Source: Dromaius novaehollandiae
Lineage: Eukaryota; Chordata; Aves; Casuariiformes; Dromaiidae
NCBI RefSeq assembly: GCF_036370855.1
Contig: NC_088099.1
Span: forward strand, 92,567,820-92,631,819
DNA: 64,000 nucleotides
Reading direction: 5' to 3'
This document shows positions 1-14,784 of this stretch, one piece after another. The translations under genes and the position numbers were made by a program. The notes under the pieces were generated by a model, which worked only from the letters and a program-made list of their open reading frames with translations, ran no database searches and had not been told where the DNA came from. Numbering within the stretch: the stretch's first letter is position 1; each line of letters opens with the position of its first letter.

Positions 1-1789
1 TTCTGGGAGTTTACAGAACAAGGGAATCCACACGTCCTATTCATTCAAAGCAATTTAGAAGAAAAAAACCACCGAGCAGACTGACAGTTAGTTAAGAAGC
101 AAGGATAGGCAAAACAAAATCTCCCACTCCTGGACCCAAAATTGCCTGTTGACTAGAGCATAACCCGGGAGCGGGTCTGCTTGCTGCCTAACCAGATAGT
201 GCTTGCCCCTCCGATTATCTGGCAAGGAGGATGAAAAGTCTGATCGCTGCATAAAATTGGGGGGGGAGGGGGTGTCTAGCTAAAGTCTCTGGAGTAGCTG
301 ATGATATACTCTTGGCATTAGTATAACCTCAAAAGCTTCCAGATATAAATTTAAATGGTACCAACTAAGCTAAATGTGTCTACCTTATATAAATAAAAAA
401 GGAGGGTGGTTTAAATCTGCAAAAACTTTAAAATGTAAGTGCCTAGGAAAGCAAGGAATTGCTCAGCTTTAGAAAGAAGAAGAATTCTGAAGAAGTTTAA
501 TAGGGAAAATATATCCATGGAACTATAACAAAAATCTTCGTGATGAGAGCTGTTTAACTATAGAGGGAGTAAAAACATTATCACCAGATGCATATACAGA
601 CTGTGATAGATGATTTGGCACCCTTGTGTCCCCACCTTTTCTAGTCAGAGGGTTTTTTCTAATAGATTGGTAGCCATTAGGGAGCAGAGAATTGGTTCCA
701 AATACTTCTGCTACCAAAGAAGCCAGGGCATAAGGCAGCAGAAAAACTTTTTTTTTTTTTTCTTGAAAGAGGCGAGTTTTACAAAATCTGCAACACCATA
801 CAACTTTTCAATAAACTGTACTGTTTTTTTTCACAGAGCAGAGATGGTAATTTTACCTCTTTGTTCAGGTACCAACAGATGGGAAAACTATGAGGAGAAA
901 AGCTAGCCAGGCATCTCCAGGAATTTTAGTGGCATTGACACAAGCTTGCTTTGCTTCCACCTCACACCCCCGTCCCCGAATAAGCTGCCTTTAACTGCGT
1001 TGCTGGATGTTCAAAGAAAACTGCATCTCCTTGAAACTGCTGCAATTGCAAGTACCTTCTTTGGATTCCTCCCCCCAACTCCACATTGCACTGAGAATAC
1101 ATGGCTTCAAGAGTGTTCACGAAGGGATTTTTTTTTTCTCCTCTGGCTTAAACAGTGAATGGCAGAGCTCCGAGTCTGAATAAACAGTGTGGGTGGTGAC
1201 TGCTCTGTGAGGCCCATGTAAAGGATGCAATCATTTTCTTACTCTGTTCAGCATTAAATCATGTGAAACTAGCTTGATTACCACACATAACATTGACTCT
1301 GTTACAGACTATAACATACCGTGTATCCTTTTCTAACTTTGCAGGGGAAAAAATAATAATTAATTCTCCTAGCTTCAAGTGTTTAATTGTGTATAAAGTT
1401 CATTGACCTCACTAGTTGCTGTCAGATGATCTTGCTAAGGCCTGTGAAAAACATCCCAGGAATGCAGTGATGTGGGCAGAAACAAAGTGAGTTCATGCCA
1501 CAAAATGCTTTAAATGGAACAAAATCAGCAACCATCCAGCGAGACTGCACTGAAAACAGAACTTCAGAATAATCACTGGTTTAACCTCACCTAAGCACTG
1601 CTAGTCCTTGAAAAATTACTATTATAAATCTTACCCTTTAAAAAATAAACCCTTTTGAGATCCTGTAAGTGACTACATGAAGTAACTGTGTTTACCGCTA
1701 AATCTCCGCAGCTGACTGGGAGTCAACGTTTTGTAATGACTGGAGAAACTGGGACATCTAGCAGATAAGCCGAGAATAGGGGAACCTGT

Positions 1790-1905
1790 TTTTACGCTCC
1801 GTCCAGTTCCCATTAAATGTGACCTTAGATAAGTCACTTTGCCACTGTGCGACTCAATTCCTTCCTCTATAAAAATGGAAATAAGACCGCTTATCTACAT
1901 GCAGA
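1790..1905 (+). repeat. MIR-like ancient SINE fragment
   Basis: The stretch reading GTGACCTTAGATAAGTCACT, then TCCTCTATAAAAATGGAAAT, matches the MIR core/3' order 'tgtgaccttgggcaagtcact...ctcatctgtaaaatgggaata'. It is degraded, as expected of an old copy. Confidence 0.65.
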
Positions 1906-4640
1906 CACGTGATGCTTTTTTTCTACGCAGGGAAACCACTGTTAGCAGGACGAATCACTACGTATTTGACACATACATGAGTTTTTATATCGCATTGTTT
2001 TTAGTGGCTCTCTGAAATGTAGTTTCTGAGCCTTATTAAATGAGATCTTTTCCTGAATGATTCCAAAGATGTTCTGTTTCCCATTTCATATGCCAATACC
2101 GAATGAATAAAATCAGTATGAACTCTGTTGGTGGCGCCCCATTAAAATATTAGCTGCTCCGTTATGTGCATTTTACTGTCGACGTATGCCATTTCCGAGG
2201 GATGTCACAGCCTAATTTTCTAGGGGGGAAAAAGTGCACGAGCCACTGATTAAATGGCAGCTTCATTAAGCCTTAAATCTTAGCAAAAGTTGAAAGCATG
2301 GCTGCCAAATCTGTAGTAGAGTGCTATGTCTTTGGGGTCTTCTTCCCGTGGGTTTGGAGAGCATTTTGATTAGCCCTGCCCTGGCCTCAGGGTGATACCA
2401 CCAGATGAATACTGTACACAGCCAGGGTTAGCGGCCGGAGCTTGCGCTGCTCCTGGTGTGTCCGGCGGTGCCCGGTGCAGCGTGCCCCACTGCAGCCAGG
2501 CAAGCTTCACCCCCTGCCCTTTTTCACAGCTTATTTCCCATCCTCTTCTGAGCTGCTCTTCCTCCTCTCCTTCCCTCCTTCGTCCTCTCCAAAGGCTGGT
2601 GCACATGAGAGGGGGAACGCTCGGCTCACCGAGAATAACAAGGTGACTCAAAAGCCGGTTTAAAATTACGACCTAGGAGAAGGGCTTTGGTTACAGCACA
2701 GCGTATTGCCTGCCAGCAACTCTCCCTGGTTTGCTGGGGAGCCTTCCCAGGGGCACCGTTGTCCAAACACTTTCAGATGTACTCTGTCATTTAGCATTTC
2801 TCATGACAGCTATGTTAGATAAGCTTCTGAACAAATGATTCTGGTTAGACTATTTTCCATTCAGTTATTTGGTTCATTTTGGTGACTGTAACAGGCCTGG
2901 ATTATAACTTCTACCATCTGGAATTTAATCTTCTTCACAGACAGATAAAACCAGATAATAGCCATATTAAATTGTGGATTATTATTTCGCTTGGTATTAA
3001 GTTCCAAAGTCTTACCTCAGAAGAGTACAGGATTAAGACAAACCTATACTATTAAGTGCATCAGAAAAGATGTACATCATAATTTCTCATATCTATTTTA
3101 TCCACTCATTATCAATGACCATAGTGGCCTTAATCTTTTAAGAAAATACTCCAATCAAACTCTGTAACCAAAACAAAGTGTATGGGGGGTTAATTAATTT
3201 TTGCTTTCTATGCCCTGGTTACAAGTGTTGGGGTGAGAGGGGAGGGGGATGCAGAGGAGAAAAACACAGAAAGTGTGATGCAACTTAATCTTTATGAGAA
3301 AAATATTCAGAGGACGAGATCGCTATGAAATCAATGGGTTCGGGGCCAGAGCCAGGCATTTCATGCTTTTCACAGAGGATGGCATATTGGAATGTTTTTG
3401 CAAACAACAAAAAGTCAAAGTGCTGCTTTTGCAGCTGGAAATACACAGGAAAACTCTAACTCAGCTCCTCAAAAAGCTAAAAAATATCAAGAAAAATTAA
3501 AATACATCTTAGAGCACGTTTGAAAGAAAACTGTAATATTCAATGGCATACAGTCCTTTGAGATTATATTTTTAGAAATAATAGGAGCAAAATTATCCAA
3601 GAAATATTAGTAAGAAATAGGTTTCTCAGCAACACCTACACATTTTAAGGGACCAAGTAGACTTGGGTTTAGTTTAATCATTTCCAAAGTTAATGATAAA
3701 TATTCTGTAACAGGGGACTTTAAATAAGTGCAACCCTATTTTATTACCCAGAAAGCTATGATCCATCAGAATAAACTGAGAGAGAATTCATGAATTTTGC
3801 AGTGTGTCAGAAAATGAGAAGACATAAAGCTTGTCTCAGGGGAAAAAAATATATATATACCATGCAGTACCTGGCATAAAGATTTCCTCCTACCTGAAAC
3901 TGCCATTCCCTTTTCTTAGCACCGGAAAAATGCTAAACTAGGAATCTAAGAACAGCTGTTGAAAACCAAAAAGACTTAGAAAAAGGTCTGTATATTGATT
4001 CAGAAATTCCCTTTCTTTATTTCAGGAAATGTAAGTGGTTTTGGAAGCGTGAGTTTCATCTGAAAAAACAGTGCATTTTAGTCATGTATGCTATTAAATA
4101 ACACCTTGAATCATATCCTTCCATCTCCCATCCGCCATTTAAATCCAAAATGATTTTAGCAGTCCATTGGTGAAATGTTCACTGGACTAAGCAATCATTG
4201 CTTTGTGCTATGTGAATGCTAGGTTTTTGGATTGTATGAAGAATGGGTTATTACATCTAATAGTTCTTGACACAATGGACAGAAAAAAAAAGTTGAAATT
4301 TGAATTAAGATGACAAATATTATCTATATAAACATAAATAAAGACTTTTATTTATATAAGTTTAATATCCTAAGATATTACAGAGCTAGAAGATTGTTTG
4401 GATCCTGTTGCAACAGTATAATCTGAGCATTCCCATGGGATATGGCATGTGTTTCTATCCCTGGTGATTTATGAGCTATTGGACCTTAAAATTCTCGCTG
4501 CTTCTTTCCTCTAGCAATGTTTTTCTGGCACAGGTCCAGCTCTGAATATAGCAAGTCCAAAGTCTTTGACTATTGAAAATATTCAGGGCCTGCTCATTCG
4601 GAGTTAAGCCGCTAGGAAAGTCAGCACACGCAGACTCTGC

Positions 4641-4732
4641 AAGGCCAGATTCTGGACTTGTGCACGCTCATATAACTCCACCAGACTCAACAGCACTGTA
4701 TTGATCTACACCCGTTGAGTAGCTAGGCCACA
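4641..4732. repeat. Old amniote interspersed repeat remnant
   Basis: GGCCAGATTCTGGACTTGTG, then ATAACTCCACCAGACTCAACAG, then TGATCTACACCCGTTGAGT, resembles a widespread sauropsid/amniote element with the signature 'ggccagattctg...gtaactccactgac...caatgg...ggatttacacc'. I recognise the pattern but not a family name. Confidence 0.45.
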
Positions 4733-5479
4733 GTCCCATATTGATGTATTAAAAAAACACCAAAATTTAAAAGCAAACAAACAAACTCGAATTTGCATTA
4801 AGACAAAAAAACGTGAAAGCACCACAAAATGAAGGGAGATATTGCTGTATGTGTCACTACAAGAAGTGAGGATTAAAGGACTCCTGTCTCATCAGATAAG
4901 ACTCTGGATTTTCTTGTCTAGCACTCTTGTTTTAATCCGTTTTCCAGTTCTATATGAAATGAATTATAGCTAAATCTGCATAGTATTTAAGGACATAAAT
5001 CTATCCTATAGTGTATTTGAATTTAAAATATACACAGCCTAATATCTTTCATGCCTGAAAAAAAATGGAAGGAAAATCTCAAGGGGAACAGAGCAATTAC
5101 CTATTTCAGTCAACGTGTGAAGATTAGTCAAATAAAAGGGCTAACAGGCCCACCAGCTGGAAAAATTAAACTGCAAGCCTACTTCTGAATATATGCATTA
5201 TATCACCCTTAGCAGAATGGCTTTAATTATTCTTAAATATAGCAGTGGAATGAGAAATAGGAAAATCTTACTGCCTTTTTCTCCCACAATGGAGAAAGAG
5301 ATGAAAAATGCCATCATTATAATTTTTATTGCCTTTAGATAAATGGGTAGTCTTCTGGGTCATGGTAATCTTTCTTGGCTTTTTATATCATCTATTTTGC
5401 CCGAGGATCTATAGACATTTTTTCAAATGCTTGTGAATTCTGTCACGCATCATCTGTCGGGTCTGTAAATAGCATGAGG

Positions 5480-5580
5480 CTCATTTTGCAGGTGGGAATA
5501 AGTACCTCAGTGTCAGTCACACAGCATAATCACTGGATGAGTTGCCAGCGCAGCTCCTTGCTCTGACTATTAGGCCACGC
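5480..5580 (-). repeat. MIR-like ancient SINE fragment, reverse
   Basis: Reads TCATTTTGCAGGTGGGAATA, then GTGTCAGTCACACAG, then a region ending CTGACTATTAGGCCACGC. This is the reverse-complement MIR order 'ccattttacagatgagg...aaggtcacacag...ctaaccactatgcc'. Confidence 0.6.
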
Positions 5581-6756
5581 AGAAAAGTCATGAAATTTAG
5601 GGTGAGATTTTTTTCACCCAACTTCAGTAGTCTTAAAACTATGAGTCTAGACTAACCTAATCATCTAGGTTTCTTCCCTGGATGAATCATCTGGCTTCAC
5701 ACCACCTGTTTTAGGATGAGATGAATCACTTTCTGAAAGTGTCTGTCTGCTAGATGCCTAATTTTTAGATAGCACAAATCCACTCTGCACTGAGAAGCAC
5801 AATTATGTCTAGCTCCTAAATAGTTAAAAAATGCCATCATACATATAGCTAAAGCTAATGTTGTAGCATCTGATCTAGTACTCTTTGACTGTGATTACAC
5901 AAATACGGAGGTTTTAATTTTAATAATCTCAACTATATCTCATGATAGAAAACAAACCAAAAAGTTGCTATATTTCAACAGAAAATGCTTTGAGAAAAAC
6001 TTACTATGTCAGGCACACTACACAATTGAAATGAAATCTCTCAATCACGGTGCTGAGGAAGAGAGAACAAACACAAAATCAAACTTTACAAAAACTTGCT
6101 GCCTTCTGTAGCTCTAGTTTTTTACATATATTTCTTCTTTCATTTTTTATGAGGGGCTGAAATTACATCTATATTTTCTCTGCAGTAACCTGCTAGATGG
6201 GTTCTTTCTTAAACAGGTGCTGTCATGAGAACTTATTCTGCCTGAAACTATACAGGAGAGTTCCTGGGTCAACTACACCTTGATGCTGCAGCTGGATATA
6301 TATATATATCTATTGTTCATATAAACCTGTACATGTTCCTCACTTATCTTTGGTGTCCAGTCCCAAAGAAGAGAGTAGAGCCCAGTACAGATCTACTGCA
6401 GTAGTAGGAATTAATTGCTCTAGGATGACAGAGATGACAGAGAGTTTCCCCCACTCTGGACAACTCCCTAGTGAATTCCCACGTGAGAGCCAAACCAATT
6501 CCAAGCCATCAGCTTAAAAATAACAAGTTGGCCTTTGGAAAAAACGTAATTCTGGGGGGTTCATGTAGTATCTGTTTTTGACCCTTTACAGTTGCATTTG
6601 GGTTGAGTTTTCAGAGACTTTCTTGGCAACAGAGTTATGTTTTTTGGTTTTTTTTAAGGTTAGGTTCTCACATTGCCCCATTGCTCCAGAAGAAAAAAGA
6701 AAGAGCAAAAAGAAACTCAGAGGGAGAATCAGCGCGGTAAGACTTGGCAATACCGC

Positions 6757-6764
6757 TGACGTCA
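6757..6764. promoter_or_regulatory. Perfect CRE palindrome TGACGTCA
   Basis: An 8-base cAMP-response element palindrome (CREB/ATF site) inside the BCL2 intron, preceded by CGC. One site of this size can occur by chance in a long intron, though CpG depletion makes it rarer. Function is inference. Confidence 0.35.
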
Positions 6765-9700
6765 ACAGCAGCCTGTAAAGGCTCTGAAACCCAAGAGGCC
6801 ATCTGAGCACGATTAGGGACAGACCAGACGTGTCTCAGATCCCACAGTGACAGGTGCCTTAGCTGTACCAAAGACACTTTCAACAGCAAGTGAACAGATA
6901 GACTGTATCAAATTCAAACTGACAAGTCTCTATTTCATGACTGATTTTACTCTTTTGGGTAATCCCCAGGGTAAAATGTTCTCCTGTTTAATGCCAAACT
7001 GCTACCAACAGGTTTTAGGGAGGTTCTGCATAGCTTGGGGGTTTTTCTTCAAGTATTTTAAAGCCTACGTGATGAAAATCACACTGACTAAAAGTGAAAG
7101 CATGGGCATTCTAGGCCATGTGTTATTGCGTTGCTGTAGAAAACTGCAGGGTTTTAGGGTTAACAGCTGGTAAATGATGAGCCCTTTGCCAGAAGTTGCA
7201 GGCATTTAACACTGTCCCACTGCTGCACCATTAGTTCTTTGATTTCATAAGCAGAAGCAACCAAAGGCTTTTCTTTTTCTTAAATCTGTTTCTCTAAAAA
7301 GAAGTATTTTATAACCTCTCAGCAGAAATTAACTTAGTGCTTGTGCAGAGACCACAGAAGGACTTCTCTCCTCATCCTAAAGTGTAGTTTCCCTCCTTTA
7401 ATCAGTCAGCTCTTAAATTGTTTAATTACAAAGAAAAGCTTCTGAATGTGACCTGATGTGACACTAATATTCCCAAGTCTACCAGTATACAGGCTGAGAA
7501 AGATCAAAGCGTTGAGAACCGCTCCTGCTCATCTCTATAGATGTTATAAATTCTTACTATTAGAGCACAACTTAAATGATTACAGCATCAAATTATTTCA
7601 TTGCTGATAATATTAATGGAACAACCAGTTCCCCAGGTGCAAGGGCAGAGTCAGTGATTATGGGTGAGCTAGAATATAGCTGTATGTTTTTCAGCCAACC
7701 TCTAACCTTACTCTGTATCTTCTCCATATAAATAACTGACCAAAACCTGAGGCCCTTGAATCTTTCGCTATTTAAATACTGAAATCTAGGAAACAGATTA
7801 TATTACATAAAAAGAAATTGTTTTACTTTCTGGTGAACTAATTATTTTCTAGCTTGTCCGTTTCAATGCCAGGTTTGCAGACTATACTGCAACAGTTAGA
7901 GAAAAGAATAGGGATATAAAACATAAATTACTGCTAAAGAAGAGACTTTACATAAAAACCATCAAGGATTGGGTTCTAGACTCCAGAATACTATAATGCA
8001 AATTCTATTAAAATACGTGTGGAAGTACAAAGTGAATAAAGACTGGTAAAACTGAAGGCACTTTCTCAGTTCTGGGCGACAAGATTATTTGGGATTAACT
8101 TCTGTACTGGATGGATGATTCTCAGTACACTGTGGGTAAGAAGGAAATAATACACATTTTTGTGGCTACAAACACTAAACCAAAAAGCTAAACTGTTTGG
8201 CTTTATACTGCTGAAACACAGAGTTGCTGAAACACTGCTCAACTTTGGTTGGTACAGACCATGGTACTAATCTTGTCTCCTTCTCAGTTGCTTTATCTCA
8301 CTTTTAGTCTTCCATTTATTTTCAACTTCTTTCCTCTTTTTCCTTTTCTCTTTTCCTCTGTCTCTCCTCCTCACCATTTCATTGCTTTCCATCTCAGGTA
8401 GAGAAAGGTCAGCAGCAAGGAAATCCTGTTGCAAAGGTGACGCTTTCCTGTCATCCTCCATTACTTATTACGGCTATGAAAACATAATGAATGACACCAT
8501 TATTGCTAAATAATTTGTGCATGGATTAGATTTCAGTAGTGTAACCTTCCCCTTTCGTCCCAATTTAAAACACACTTCCTTTTTCTGTACGGCATACGGA
8601 GAGCACGAGGACATTGGCAGCAGGTCTCTGGGCACCCTCGTTTCTCTTGCATCTCCAGATGCAAGGACCCAGGCTCCCACGGTGGCACTGTGCTCCCCAC
8701 CCCGATCAACACTGAGACGCCCCTTGGCCTCCGAAGCGGCCGGGTCTGAGAGCAGCGCTGGCCGGCATGATGGGCCATGTGGCCCCCCCTCGGCGGTTCC
8801 CGCAGGCAGAGCCCAATGGGCCGCATCTTGGATAACCCTGGATAACCTCACCGGGACCTGGGGGTGGAGAGGCTCCTGCAACTCAGCCCTGTGCTTTTAA
8901 AGCAGGTTTTAACATCCCCAGTCCCTTTCCCCGCTGTGTAAAGCTGTAGCTCTGCTAACATCTGTAAGATAAAATTAGAAGAAGAAAGACATATATACTT
9001 CATGCATTGATTCCTCCTTGGCACTCTCTTACCACTTCCATACTCATTTCCATCTGTGCAAAGTGCATGTAAAACAACTTAACCCCTTGTCAGCCAGACA
9101 TTCGACTGAGGGACGTGAATTGTTTCAAGTTGCCGGGCCTACCCACATGCATAAAAGATGGACATGTGCTTAAGACGCCTGCTGAATTGGCGCTTTTGTA
9201 TGCTGTTCACAGGGGGAGTGGAGTCCCTCTGTGGATATGTGCCAGCCCCAGCTGGATAAGACCCGGCATTGTCTGCCTAACGAAGCAGCTACATTTTAAG
9301 AAAACACACTGAGTAACTTTGCAATAGCATACTCTGGCTGTGCCTTTGAAAATAAACAGGTACACCTTTCCTAAAAGCAGGGAAGCCTCTAATCAAAACA
9401 CATGACAAGAAGACTTGAATTTCCCCGCTTGGGTGAAGGGCACCGAGGGTGAACCTTTTCCAGAGCATCCTTGAACACCGAGTGCCCAGGCTGGGACACC
9501 CTGGGCCGAAATAAAGGGGTGGCTGAGCACTGTGATGCACAAGTACCCAGGGTGCTGGGCACCGCAGGACCTTGCCATGGAGGTGCTCGAGGGAGACGTG
9601 CCAGGCAAATGGACACCTATGAGAGTACCAGCTCTACTGAAAACAGTCTGTGCTGTGTCTTATTCCACCAGGAATGCATCTTTCCCAGTTTTTGTCCCGC

Positions 9701-12700
9701 TCCAGCGAGACATTTATAGCTCTATATTTACAATTTTGAGGCCAGGAAGATAACCTATACACATATACTTCCAAAATATACTTGGACAAGAACTGGAATT
9801 TTCCTCTGCAAGGAGCATAACAATTAAACACTGAAATGAGGAGGAGACCAAACAGTTACAAACAAGTTATGAACAACCATAGTTCTCTCAGTTCCTTATA
9901 TCCCCCACTGAGATACATCCCCATTGGCAGCTGTAAAACAGGGCCCGCGTAAACCCAAAATTAGTACTTAAAAACTCAATGTAATAATTAATAAACAGAG
10001 AGGAAATACACAGGCCAGCTTTGAAAAATTTGTGAAAAGGCAGGGCCAGTGTTTTAAAGGGCTTACCACTCTCTCTAGTTGTCTACACAAATCATCAAAC
10101 ACTTCTCTGGTAAACTGCTATGCAAAATGATGCTTGATGGAGTCTGGAGTAATTAAATAGTCTTATGTCAGAGACAGGCTCGCAGAGGAGCCTTATATGG
10201 GCACTGGGTGTCTCAGCAAATACCCACCATCGCACATCCACAACTGATGCTGCGGCTTACAGGCAATTTGTGATCGCTGTTGCCATAACAAGCCCAGCAC
10301 CCCCGAACACTTAGCAAATAACAACCGCGCTGATCAGAAACAGACAGCAATGCTCTGTGGCAAAATGTTGTTGTCCTCCTACTGTGCGCAAGTGATAAGG
10401 GGTGCAGAGGCGAACGGGGATGAACGTAACGTGGAGGGACAGGCACAGCACTACAGATGGCCCGTTGGGACTATGCCGCAGTGTTCCCGATATGTCCCAG
10501 CAAGGAGAAACGCAGCGCGAATGCAAACGCAGTTTGTATGCATTCAGTGAAATTGCTTTTGTATACAAAGAGGAGCTCAGCTGCGGCACAGTAGATGGGA
10601 GGCACTTTTGGCTGCTCTGAAATGTCCAGCGCTGCCTGCACTCTGAAGCGTACATGGGGCAAGAACAAAATATACTACTGTAGTATAACTTAAATTGCCC
10701 GCTAGAAAATGAATTCAGCACAGAGATATCTGAACTGCAGTAAAATAATGAGAAGTGGATTGTCCTGACTTCGGCTCTATTCTGCGCCTTCTCCCAGAAA
10801 CGAACTACCAAAATTGTTGGTCATGAACCCAGACAGCTGAAGGGAAGATGAGGGGACAGCAAGTGTCAGAGGGCAGCAAGAAAACTCTCTTTTTTCCCAG
10901 AGCTGCAGCGAGAGAACAGACAGTAGCTACAAACCGGGAGCGTTTACCTTTGACAGGGCACTGGGCACCACCTCAGCTGCGGGCAGCAGCTCCAGGGAGT
11001 GCAGGGAGCCCCTCCAGCCGGTGAGCGTGGCTTGTCCTCGCTCGCCTCTCCCCGGGAACCGAGCCGCTGTGGACTTTTGGGGCGGCACGGAACAGGTGAG
11101 CCGAAAGGGAGTCACTACTTTCAGAAAGTCTGAGAAACACTTGACTAGACCTACTTGTTTATACTACCAGGGTGATTGCATCACTCAAATATGCGGTTTG
11201 CAAAAGTCTTAATTGGGCAAGTGTTCTTCTGTTTAAATTTGCAGGTCTCCGTAGATCATTCACCTTCCCGTACCCCACGCCTGTTAAAAATCTTTCTTTC
11301 AATCCATTTTTGTATGGTGCTAATGTCAATCCACATCAAAGTCCACAGGAATTCCACACATGTGAATCCAAGTTTAACCAAGAGAAAAAAAAAGGGCTCA
11401 GATTTTTATTACGTGAATTTTATTGGAACATTCCCTTCATGTCCCTACGTACAGAAGAGCGTCTGGATTCAGTTACAGCTGCATTTACTCCCACACATCT
11501 GCTCTCTTATTGTTATAGTTACCTTTTCTTGGGGGATTTAAGAAACTACAAAAAAAAAAAAGAAAAGCCCTTCACCTTTAGGACACGACGATGAAGATCA
11601 AAAGCCTTCGGCATTCCAGCACCGTGACATTCGGCGGGAATCATGCTTTGAAGCTGCTGAAAACTCGCCCCCCCAGCCATTCCCCCCAGCGTGGACGCTG
11701 CCGCTGGCTCGCCGGCTCACTGGCTTGCCAGCTCCCCAAGCCGCAGTGTGCGTGCGGCTCCCGGGGCCGGTGCTGCGGCAGGCCCTCCTTGCTCGCCCCC
11801 CGCGGTGTACTGCCACGGCGTCCAGTGCACGGCCGGCCAGCGAGCCACGCCGTACAGGAGCAGGTGTAACACAAGGTATAGCGTAGCTCCCTAGCAACAA
11901 CCGCAGAAACAGAAAAGCAGACTTTGGATGTAGCGGGTGCAGTATATTACATAAGCTGTTTAGCAGGCGGCATGATTGAAAGCAGTCGGGGGACAGTGCC
12001 GAGCGGGGCTGAGCCCACTGACGGATGTTAGCGGGATTAAAGGTACCCGGCACATGGAAACATAAGGTCCCAATTGTGTCACAAGCTTGTTTTAATAGAA
12101 TAAGCTTTACCAGTTCCTACAGCACGACGTGAGACACTCCCTTCCTTCCAAATTGTTCGTATATGCAGACGGTCTGTGATGCCTTCGAGAACAGATCTTA
12201 TCACGGCTGCGCCGCAGAGGTTGAGCCTGCTCCAGCTGAAGGCAACGCTGAAGGTCTGCTTTATTTCAGCGCTAACAACCGCGGGCACTAAACATGCATG
12301 TTGACGAACCTCAACGCAGGAAGGCCGACAACGATGCAAGGGGCGGTCACAGATGAAGCACTGCAGCTACATATCTAAACGTATATCCTGGAAGATGAGA
12401 CCGGGGGAAAAGGGGAGATTTCTTAAAGCAGCCCAGCAGAAAAGGCTGGAAATAGAAGGAGCAACTGTGGAGATACGGCAGCGGCTACAACTGGCATGGC
12501 TCTCACTGAGATGAACATAAAAACAGGGTCTATTCTTGATTTCTCAGACTGGCTGATGAGGTCAGATAGGGCGTGCTTGGGGTTGGTGTGTGAACTGATT
12601 CAGAGACAGCCATAGGCCACACTTCCGGCACAGGAAAACATGGCAAGGTCTCATTAGCAGTAGGTTTCAAAGGAGACAGTTTTAAATGATTTTTTTCTTT

Positions 12701-14784
12701 TTTGAGTATGGATCGACATAAGCTAGAAGGACCAAAACATCAAGAAACATGTACATGGCAGAGATAAAGATTAAGTCAAGAGCAGGCATAACTTGTCTCA
12801 ATTATCTCCTAATACTATTGACTACCAAACTACTGGCATCTGAAATGACGTGGGGCAGCCGGGTGGAAGCGGACGGGGGAAGATGAGGACACAGGCTGCA
12901 ATGCTGCCTTTGCCCTGGCCAGCGTGCTGACTGCCCTGCAAAGATGCTCATTATTGTTGACGAAAGGATGCACTTTTTCACTCTGCTGGCCTGACTATAC
13001 AGTAGCAGTCCTATCTGAGACCTCTAAGTAAGAAGAAACGGTGTATTCCTCAGCTTGTAAATTAATTTAATTCCTGGAGCACACTTATAGAGTAATGCCT
13101 GAGGCTTACGAATGCAAAATGGAGCTGGAGCCAGCACATGATTCTCTGGAGAGACGCACCAGCTGTTTCACGTCCTGGCTCCTCTGCTGGGGGTAGGGTG
13201 CAAAAGAGAGCTGTACATGGTCTGCACCATCCATTTGAAATGAGAGTATTTTCCCCTTTTTTTCCCATACTATTTAATAGTCATATACTAAGAATATATA
13301 AAGGAAATAAGCAACTTTAAAAGATGCATAAAGTTCAAATCTTGCAGTAAAACAATGAGGTGAAACACTGAAATACAAACTGCAGTCTAGAGCATTACCA
13401 AGAAATAATGACTTTCTGTGATGGAGAAACAGATTAAAAGAGCAATTAAACTGCATATTTACTTACAATAGTAGTGCACCCTAGTTAGCCTGTAAATAAG
13501 CCAATTTGACCACCTAAATTAGGCATCAGTAGAGAATTAAAGTTGATCTCTATGGAAATTTAATTCCTTGAAAAAAGAAAGGGCTAGATGAGTGTTCCTC
13601 TTTCAAACATGAACCTATAATCAGCCCTCTCAAAAATGAGAAAGGTTAGCAGCTGAGGGCAGGCAAATTTAATTTAATAAATATGTAAATGGCTCTCAAG
13701 ACAAGAAAGGGACAAAGGTAGGCCCAAACCTGAGATCCAAATGCTCCAAAACTTTGCGGAGGTCTACATTTAGATCCAGACATTGTGACAATCCCACATC
13801 TTTATAATAAGCCACATCAAGAGCCTATGTCTGGATACCCTATCGCTTTGAGGCACTTCAGATGCAAAGCTCGTCTCTAGATCCCAGGTGTCCACAAGAA
13901 ATCCCCTTCCAAAAGCTTACAGTGACTGCTAGGGGTTTCTCTTTTGGTCTCCCCATTTCTGCCTCCCAAAGAGCGGTGGTTGCACAACACTGAACCAGAA
14001 CATCCCGACTCCCGCTCAGCTCAAAGCCCTCAGGTAAGCCAGGCGGTAGCCAGTAGGTTAGAGCATGCAATTACAGCATCCCTGAGCTGCTCAGAGGATG
14101 CTGGCATTGATGAAGTGGGAAAGGATAAAAGCACCATATTAAAATGTCATAAAACATTCATTTTGCACAATTAGAGAAACCAGTAATTAGCATTTTTCTT
14201 TTAGTGCCTGACTTTTTATTCCAGCTGCTCTAATCCAGCTTCTTTACACTGCAATTATTGCCAGGAAAGCTAAATTTGGCATTCTTTTCATGTCCACTTT
14301 AAAATCTGCTCTGTAATCTGTCAGCTAGGCAGGCCTCATACACAACATTTAAAGATAAGTGAGGTTTTTTTTCCCCCCTTAGTCAAATTATGTTCAGAGT
14401 AAGCTTCAATTGCTAAACACTAAATGGTAGGAACATGTGCATACTATATTAAACAAATCATATAAATATGTTTCTTCGCTGTTCGACTAGATTCATCTTC
14501 CAAGGCTCAAGTTTTGTGCAAAAGGACTGACCCCAGGAGTGCATATGTCAAGCTGAATTAAGGAAAAGAAAAAAAAAAAAAAGAGAGAGCCCTATATAAA
14601 CTTTTTAAGAATAATAGGATGTTGATTAAATTGTTAGAAAGTTAAATAAACAAGCAATTTTTTTAACTGTCCTTGTGATACCTCAGACTTTCACTCACCC
14701 TAAATGTCACTGAACATAAAGAAGAAAAATAGCCCACTGCTAGAGGGCATGCAGAAGATTTCAGGAGCGAGTACTCTGCCAAAG

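Larger units (their letters stand above)
1..11000. other. BCL2 large intron, distal part (1-11000)
   Basis: Non-coding intron on the minus-strand BCL2 transcript, continuing beyond the window. It is mostly AT-rich, with GC-richer patches near 2380-2640, 8580-8890 and 9420-9620. It holds MIR-like fragments near 1.8 and 5.5 kb, an old amniote repeat near 4.65 kb, short AT dinucleotide runs (near 3847 and 6296), a G-run near 259, and a perfect cAMP-response palindrome at 6757. No open frame here is recognisable as a gene. Confidence 0.8.

Noticed and set aside
8474..8900. Overlapping frames of 97-135 codons on both strands
   Set aside because: They lie in a GC-richer intronic patch with low stop density; several frames are open at once and none resembles a protein.
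11172..11594. 121- and 140-codon frames on the plus strand
   Set aside because: Two overlapping frames are open together and contain homopolymer Lys runs; no similarity was recognised.
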